This document shows, piece by piece, positions 13,594 through 16,804 of a DNA stretch of 16,804 bases (within the stretch, counting starts at the first letter, position 1; each line of letters opens with the position of its first letter). The translations under genes and the position numbers were made by a program. This stretch comes from CAG-877 sp045125935 (lineage in GTDB: Bacteria; Bacillota_I; Bacilli_A; RF39; UBA660). The stretch spans positions 1-16,804 of the forward strand of contig JBGVNW010000034.1 in the NCBI GenBank assembly GCA_045125935.1, written 5' to 3'. Below the pieces are notes generated by a model. The model made no database searches. It was not told the origin of the DNA and worked only from the letters and a program-made list of their open reading frames with translations.

Positions 13594-13625
13594 ACCACCG
13601 TACGTACCGTTCGGTATACGGCGGT
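13594..13625 (-). ncRNA. Group II intron domain V (catalytic hairpin)
   Basis: The minus strand folds as a 13-base arm (ACCGCCGTATACC), a GAAC loop, and GGTA, a CG bulge, then TACGGTGGT. The two-base bulge is in the canonical place. The catalytic triad position reads CGC, as in group IIC introns, rather than AGC. The terminal loop is GAAC, not the common GAAA. It abuts the reverse transcriptase stop codon. Confidence 0.8.
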
Positions 13626-14903
13626 TTAATTTGTAATAATATGTACTTTCAGATAGTGATCTAGTGAATTTACTAGACCTCTTTTATTTAATTTTTCTTT
13701 TGATATTGCACTTTCAAGTACTCTCGTATGTGCTATATGATAATAACCTCTTCTTGAATTTACAGTCACATAAGCATCTCTATGTGTTATTCCCAATTTT
13801 CTAAGACAAGTATATCTTTTTCTTATCTTTTTCCATTGTTTCCATATAATAACACGAATTTTATGTCTCACGTTTTCGTCAATGCCATTAAGTAAACGTT
13901 TCATATCTGCAATTCTAAAATAGTTAACCCAACCATATATCAGTTGTTTCAATTTAAGCAATCTTTCATCTAATGATATACTCCAACTTCTACAAAGTAT
14001 CTGTTTTAGTTTATACTTAAACTTTTCTACTGATTTAATATGAGGTTTTGGTCTCCATATATTTTGTCCAATTTTCTTGTAAAATCCAAAACCTAAATAT
14101 TTAATTTGATTCGGTCTTGCAACTCTACTTGTTTCCATATTTACTTTTAAGCCTAATTTCTTAGTTATAAAAGTAGTAATACTTTCCATCACTCTATTTG
14201 CTGCTTTTTCACTTTTAACCATAATTAAGCAATCATCGGCATAACAAACAAAGTGCAAACCTCTTACTTCAAGTTCTTTATCTAATTCATTTAACATTAT
14301 ATTAGATAATAATGGAGATAAATTTCCACCTTGTGGAGTTCCTTTCTTTGTTGCTTGCAATATACCATTTTCCATTACTCCGCTTTGTAAGAATTTTCTT
14401 ATTAGCGAAATGACGTCATCATCTTTAATAGTTCTATGAATAATTGCCATCAATTTATCTTGATTAACTTCATCAAAGAATGATTGCAAATCAATATCAA
14501 CTATCCAGTCATATCCATCGTTAAAGAATTCTAGTGCTTTAATAACTGCTTGTTCGCAACACCTGTCAAGCCTAAAACCATAAGAGTTATCTGAAAATTG
14601 TTTTTCATAAATAGGTGTTAATACTTGTACTATTGCTTGTTGTAATACCCTATCTATTACACTAGGTATTCCTAGTTTTCTCATCTTTCCATTTTCTTTT
14701 GGTATTAAGACTCTTCTTACAGGTTGTGGTCTATATTTCCTATCCCTTATTTTCCATAAAATTTCTTCTTTATGTTCTTGAATATAAAGAAACAGTTCTT
14801 CGACAGTTACACCATCCACACCACTTGCTCCCTTGTTTTCGTATACTTGTTTATATGCTTTGTTTAAATTTTCTTTGGAAAGTATTTTCTCTAAAAGTTC
14901 CAT
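13626..14903 (-). CDS. ltrA: Group II intron reverse transcriptase/maturase (class C)
   Basis: This 425-residue intron-encoded protein resembles GsI-IIC-type enzymes in length and layout. The RT domain includes GASGVDGVTVEEL (RT0/1), RKLGIPSVIDRVLQQAI, DIDLQSFFDEV, GTPQGGNLSPLLSNIMLNEL and the catalytic YADD at 221-224. The maturase (X) domain is SWSISLDERLLKLKQLIYGWVNYF, interrupted by nothing, with IIWKQWKKIRKR downstream. There is no HNH endonuclease domain, as usual for class C. The start at 14903 is set by GGAAGGAAC upstream; an earlier ATG at 14933 lacks a ribosome site. The protein splices its host intron and copies it into new sites. It lies in intron domain IV and ends immediately before domain V. 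Confidence 0.95.
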   Translation of the reverse strand: MELLEKILSKENLNKAYKQVYENKGASGVDGVTVEELFLYIQEHKEEILWKIRDRKYRPQPVRRVLIPKENGKMRKLGIPSVIDRVLQQAIVQVLTPIYEKQFSDNSYGFRLDRCCEQAVIKALEFFNDGYDWIVDIDLQSFFDEVNQDKLMAIIHRTIKDDDVISLIRKFLQSGVMENGILQATKKGTPQGGNLSPLLSNIMLNELDKELEVRGLHFVCYADDCLIMVKSEKAANRVMESITTFITKKLGLKVNMETSRVARPNQIKYLGFGFYKKIGQNIWRPKPHIKSVEKFKYKLKQILCRSWSISLDERLLKLKQLIYGWVNYFRIADMKRLLNGIDENVRHKIRVIIWKQWKKIRKRYTCLRKLGITHRDAYVTVNSRRGYYHIAHTRVLESAISKEKLNKRGLVNSLDHYLKVHIITN

Positions 14904-15434
14904 ACTTGTTCCTTCCTTTCTATTATCGTGCATAGATTATCATCTTTTATGGGACTATTATTTGAATACGTCAATTTTCCCCACGTATTTGTTCTGACTT
15001 AATCTATTCCAGTATTAGTAGTTAGAACTACAAATTATTCAGTCCTTCCTAGTTTCCTAGTACTACGACGTCTGCTGACTTCTCACAATAAACCTTTTTC
15101 GACCATTAATTCCGTTATTGTACTCCTCATCGTTTCATTTGTTCAAAATGTTTGCGAGACCTCCCACGGTAAACCATATAACATTCCTCGTTTAGCCACT
15201 TATTTTACTACATAAAGTTACGGGTATCTTTGGGACTTTGATTTGTATAGCAATCTCATCCATTTATGTAGCCTTATAATAAGTTTCTGTTCGTTAGCCC
15301 ACGATTTTGTTTCACACTTCCTTCGGCCCCAAACCTCACGGTTGATGCTTTGTGCTTTCCTAATACTTCGTTGATACCTACGTGTATAGTGGACTTTCAC
15401 CACCTTGTTATATGATGTGCATGGCACACTATAA

Positions 15435-15468
15435 GAGCCTCGTTTCTTATTTCCAAGAAACGAGGCTC
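15435..15468 (-). terminator. Strong stem-loop (terminator) used as the intron target
   Basis: A perfect 14-bp stem (GAGCCTCGTTTCTT / AAGAAACGAGGCTC) with a 6-base loop lies 65 bases below the stop of the gene at 15533-16273 on the minus strand. The intron begins 5 bases after the stem. The original T-run, if any, is now separated by the intron. Confidence 0.8.
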
Positions 15469-15532
15469 ATATCAAATCTAAGGTTTTATCAGTAGTTCGA
15501 AGAAAGAACAAAGTCTTTCTTAAAATTAAATA

Positions 15533-16273
15533 TTAAAATAATTCATTTACAATAACTTTAACAGTATCAAACTCAAATACTCCTGTAGTATCATGCAACA
15601 ATGCATTAACATTTAAATCAATACTTTCACATTGAATAACATCTGTCGTACTAAAAAAATTCATATCAACTAATTGTCCTTTATTATAAAGTAATACAAA
15701 GCCATTTAGCACCTGAATGTTATTATCATAAGGATTAATAGCTGTAAAATTAATTGTAGCAACATCATTTTCTATATTTGTAACAGTTGTTTCAAATTCT
15801 AATTTACTTTTATCTAATATATTACTAAAAATTTTTTCAGTATCAATTTGCTCAGAATCAACTCTTTCTTTTACTGTTACATCAATACTCTTAACTACAG
15901 ATAAATCAACACATTCACTAACAACAAATTGTTTATTAGCTACAATAAAATTCATACTTCTAGTAGAAGTATTAACTACTTGCCTATCTTCATCATAACT
16001 AATAATTTCAATAACTATATATTCATAATTATCAGAACCAGTAATAAACAAAGCTAATTCGCTATCTCCATTATATGGTACCGATTCAAGTTCAAAGCCT
16101 TCACTTTCTACTAAATTAACAGTATATACTGTAGACTCACTACTATCATTATTATTACCATTATTTTTTAAATCAACATCAGTACAATTTAAACTAGTAA
16201 TAGATAATACTACACAGCCAACAATTAATACTATTGAAATGATTATCAATAGTATATATATTCGTTTTCTCAC
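15533..16273 (-). CDS. Membrane-anchored or lipoprotein-like secreted protein of unknown function
   Basis: I do not recognise this 246-residue protein. It has an N-terminal Lys/Arg start (MRKR), then a hydrophobic stretch to about residue 26. A possible lipobox I-V-G-C occurs with Cys20. Because the hydrophobic run continues past that Cys, a plain membrane anchor is equally likely. A low-complexity Asn/Ser linker (NNGNNNDSSES) follows at about 37-47, then a beta-rich extracellular part with repeated charged/Thr strands and no catalytic motif. Two Cys (C117, C214) lie in the exposed part. It starts at GTG, overlapping the TGA of the upstream gene by 4 bases (GTGA), with AGGAGG about 12 bases upstream. 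It therefore belongs with the cysteine-rich surface protein gene. Confidence 0.75.
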   Translation of the reverse strand: MRKRIYILLIIISIVLIVGCVVLSITSLNCTDVDLKNNGNNNDSSESTVYTVNLVESEGFELESVPYNGDSELALFITGSDNYEYIVIEIISYDEDRQVVNTSTRSMNFIVANKQFVVSECVDLSVVKSIDVTVKERVDSEQIDTEKIFSNILDKSKLEFETTVTNIENDVATINFTAINPYDNNIQVLNGFVLLYNKGQLVDMNFFSTTDVIQCESIDLNVNALLHDTTGVFEFDTVKVIVNELF

Positions 16274-16804
16274 GATTTTTCATATCCTCCTTGGCAAGTA
16301 TTAGTAGTACTCAAACAACTATCCCAACAACTATATTTACAACTAGTGCCAGAAAGAGTACCAACAGAACAAGAATATGTAGTAGTACAATTATTAGAAA
16401 CAGCACTAGCACCACTAGGGCAAGCACATCCACCTGATGAATCACAAGCAGCATAGGAATATAGCGGAGAAGTATTAGATTTACAGTGACAAGTACCAGT
16501 TACATCTTTTGTCGCTGAAGTAGAACAAGTCGTATATCCACCCACACATTCATTAGGGCTACCAGTTAGACAACTATTATAAGTATATTTTTGTGAACTT
16601 GTCGTTTTAGCCCCAGCTTTATTCTCACAAGTAACAGAATGTGTATATGAGCTACCAGAAATAGACGCTGTATATGTTTCTGTAACAACACCAGTATCAG
16701 GATCAGCACATGTTGCAGTTGATGTCGAACCGCTTAGTGAAAATGAAACTGTTGGGGCTGAAGCATCACACTTAAAACTTGTTGACTGTGCTTTAGCAAC
16801 ATTA
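16270..16804 (-). CDS. Cysteine-rich secreted/surface protein, C-terminal part (5' end outside window)
   Basis: The frame is open from the right edge to the TGA at 16270, giving 178 residues in the window; the N-terminus is missing. A GTG at 16545 is just an internal Val codon with no ribosome site. The part nearest the edge looks like an Ig-like/beta-sandwich repeat (CDASAPTVSFSLSGSTSATC, then GVVTETYTASISGSSYTHSV). The last about 100 residues are Ser/Thr/Gly/Cys-rich, with CxC and CxxxC spacings (CHC, GGCAC, SCKYSCWDSC). I count 17 Cys in 178 residues, which points to a disulfide-bonded extracellular protein. No LPxTG signal or terminal membrane span is present. It is translationally coupled to the next gene, which may be its anchor or partner. 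Confidence 0.75.
   Translation of the reverse strand, partial: NVAKAQSTSFKCDASAPTVSFSLSGSTSTATCADPDTGVVTETYTASISGSSYTHSVTCENKAGAKTTSSQKYTYNSCLTGSPNECVGGYTTCSTSATKDVTGTCHCKSNTSPLYSYAACDSSGGCACPSGASAVSNNCTTTYSCSVGTLSGTSCKYSCWDSCLSTTNTCQGGYEKS

Larger units (their letters stand above)
13543..15429 (-). mobile_element. Group IIC intron, apparently complete
   Basis: The element is about 1.89 kb on the minus strand. The proposed 5' end is GTGTGCC (15423-15429) and the proposed 3' end is CTACCCGAT, ending at 13543. Between them lie a structured 5' RNA region of about 525 bases with no real gene, a reverse transcriptase gene, domain V (13594-13625), and a domain VI hairpin with TTCACTA / TAGTGAA arms. 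A perfect 14-bp terminator hairpin sits 5 bases outside the 5' end. Insertion just after a terminator stem-loop is the hallmark of class C introns. The 3' boundary is accurate to a few bases only. The reverse transcriptase frame is intact, so the intron may be active. Confidence 0.85.

Noticed and set aside
14799..14805. TTCGACA (Spo0A-box-like) inside the reverse transcriptase gene
   Set aside because: It is a single copy within coding DNA with no promoter nearby; a chance match.
14699..14935. Plus-strand open frame opposite the reverse transcriptase start
   Set aside because: It is antisense to conserved reverse transcriptase motifs and has no ribosome site.
15218..15427. 69-codon minus-strand open frame at the 5' end of the intron
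   Set aside because: It lies inside the structured 5' RNA region of the group II intron. The residues are those expected from translating intron RNA, and such frames are commonly misannotated.
15500..15521. Hairpin AAGAAAGA / TCTTTCTT downstream of the gene at 15533
   Set aside because: It is not followed by a T-run on the minus strand and is far weaker than the 14-bp stem next to it, so I did not call it a terminator.

Overview
The window is about 30% GC by eye and carries a sporulating low-GC Gram-positive (Bacillota) genome segment. The evidence is a spoVA cluster, a sporulation sigma factor with a SpoIIAA-like partner, two class III (oxygen-sensitive) ribonucleotide reductase modules and Shine-Dalgarno sites of the GGAGG type. 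The standard code with TGA stops fits. The anaerobic enzymes and a cysteine-rich surface protein suggest an anaerobic gut-type member of Bacilli/Erysipelotrichia-like or Clostridia-like lineages, but the sequence does not settle the taxon. Nearly all genes lie on the minus strand; the Crp/Fnr regulator is the only convincing plus-strand gene.

Layout from left to right. (1) 1-56: the first codons of a TnpB transposase-family gene with its promoter. (2) 189-2074: spoVAC-spoVAD-spoVAE, a tightly overlapping operon behind a sigma-G/F-like promoter. (3) 2073-3130: a SpoIIAA-like STAS protein followed directly by a compact sigma-F-like gene. The anti-sigma kinase gene spoIIAB, normally found between them, is absent. 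Two Spo0A boxes lie upstream. (4) 3164-5213: a membrane zinc-ribbon/coiled-coil protein and a DUF4143-type AAA ATPase, each with its own promoter and palindrome. (5) 5365-8935: anaerobic RNR module 1: nrdD, a separate 54-aa glycyl-radical polypeptide, nrdG, then a PPC/DUF296 protein. (6) 9163-12744: anaerobic RNR module 2: nrdD with its own glycyl-radical site, nrdG, an unrecognised 148-aa gene and a dUTPase. (7) 12803-13488: a divergent Crp/Fnr-family regulator. (8) 13543-15429: a complete group IIC intron with its reverse transcriptase, inserted beside a terminator hairpin. (9) 15533-16804: a membrane-anchored protein and the C-terminal part of a cysteine-rich secreted protein.

How the genes fit together. 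The left third is developmental: Spo0A would switch on the STAS-sigma operon, and a forespore sigma factor would then switch on spoVA for dipicolinic acid uptake. The middle is dNTP supply under anaerobiosis: two NrdD/NrdG pairs plus dUTPase, with a redox-type Crp/Fnr regulator divergent from module 2.

The most unusual points are the separately encoded glycyl-radical segment of NrdD module 1, the loss of spoIIAB together with decay of the SpoIIAA phospho-acceptor loop, and the unrecognised gene inside the nrdDG-dut operon. No CRISPR array, tRNA or rRNA was seen.
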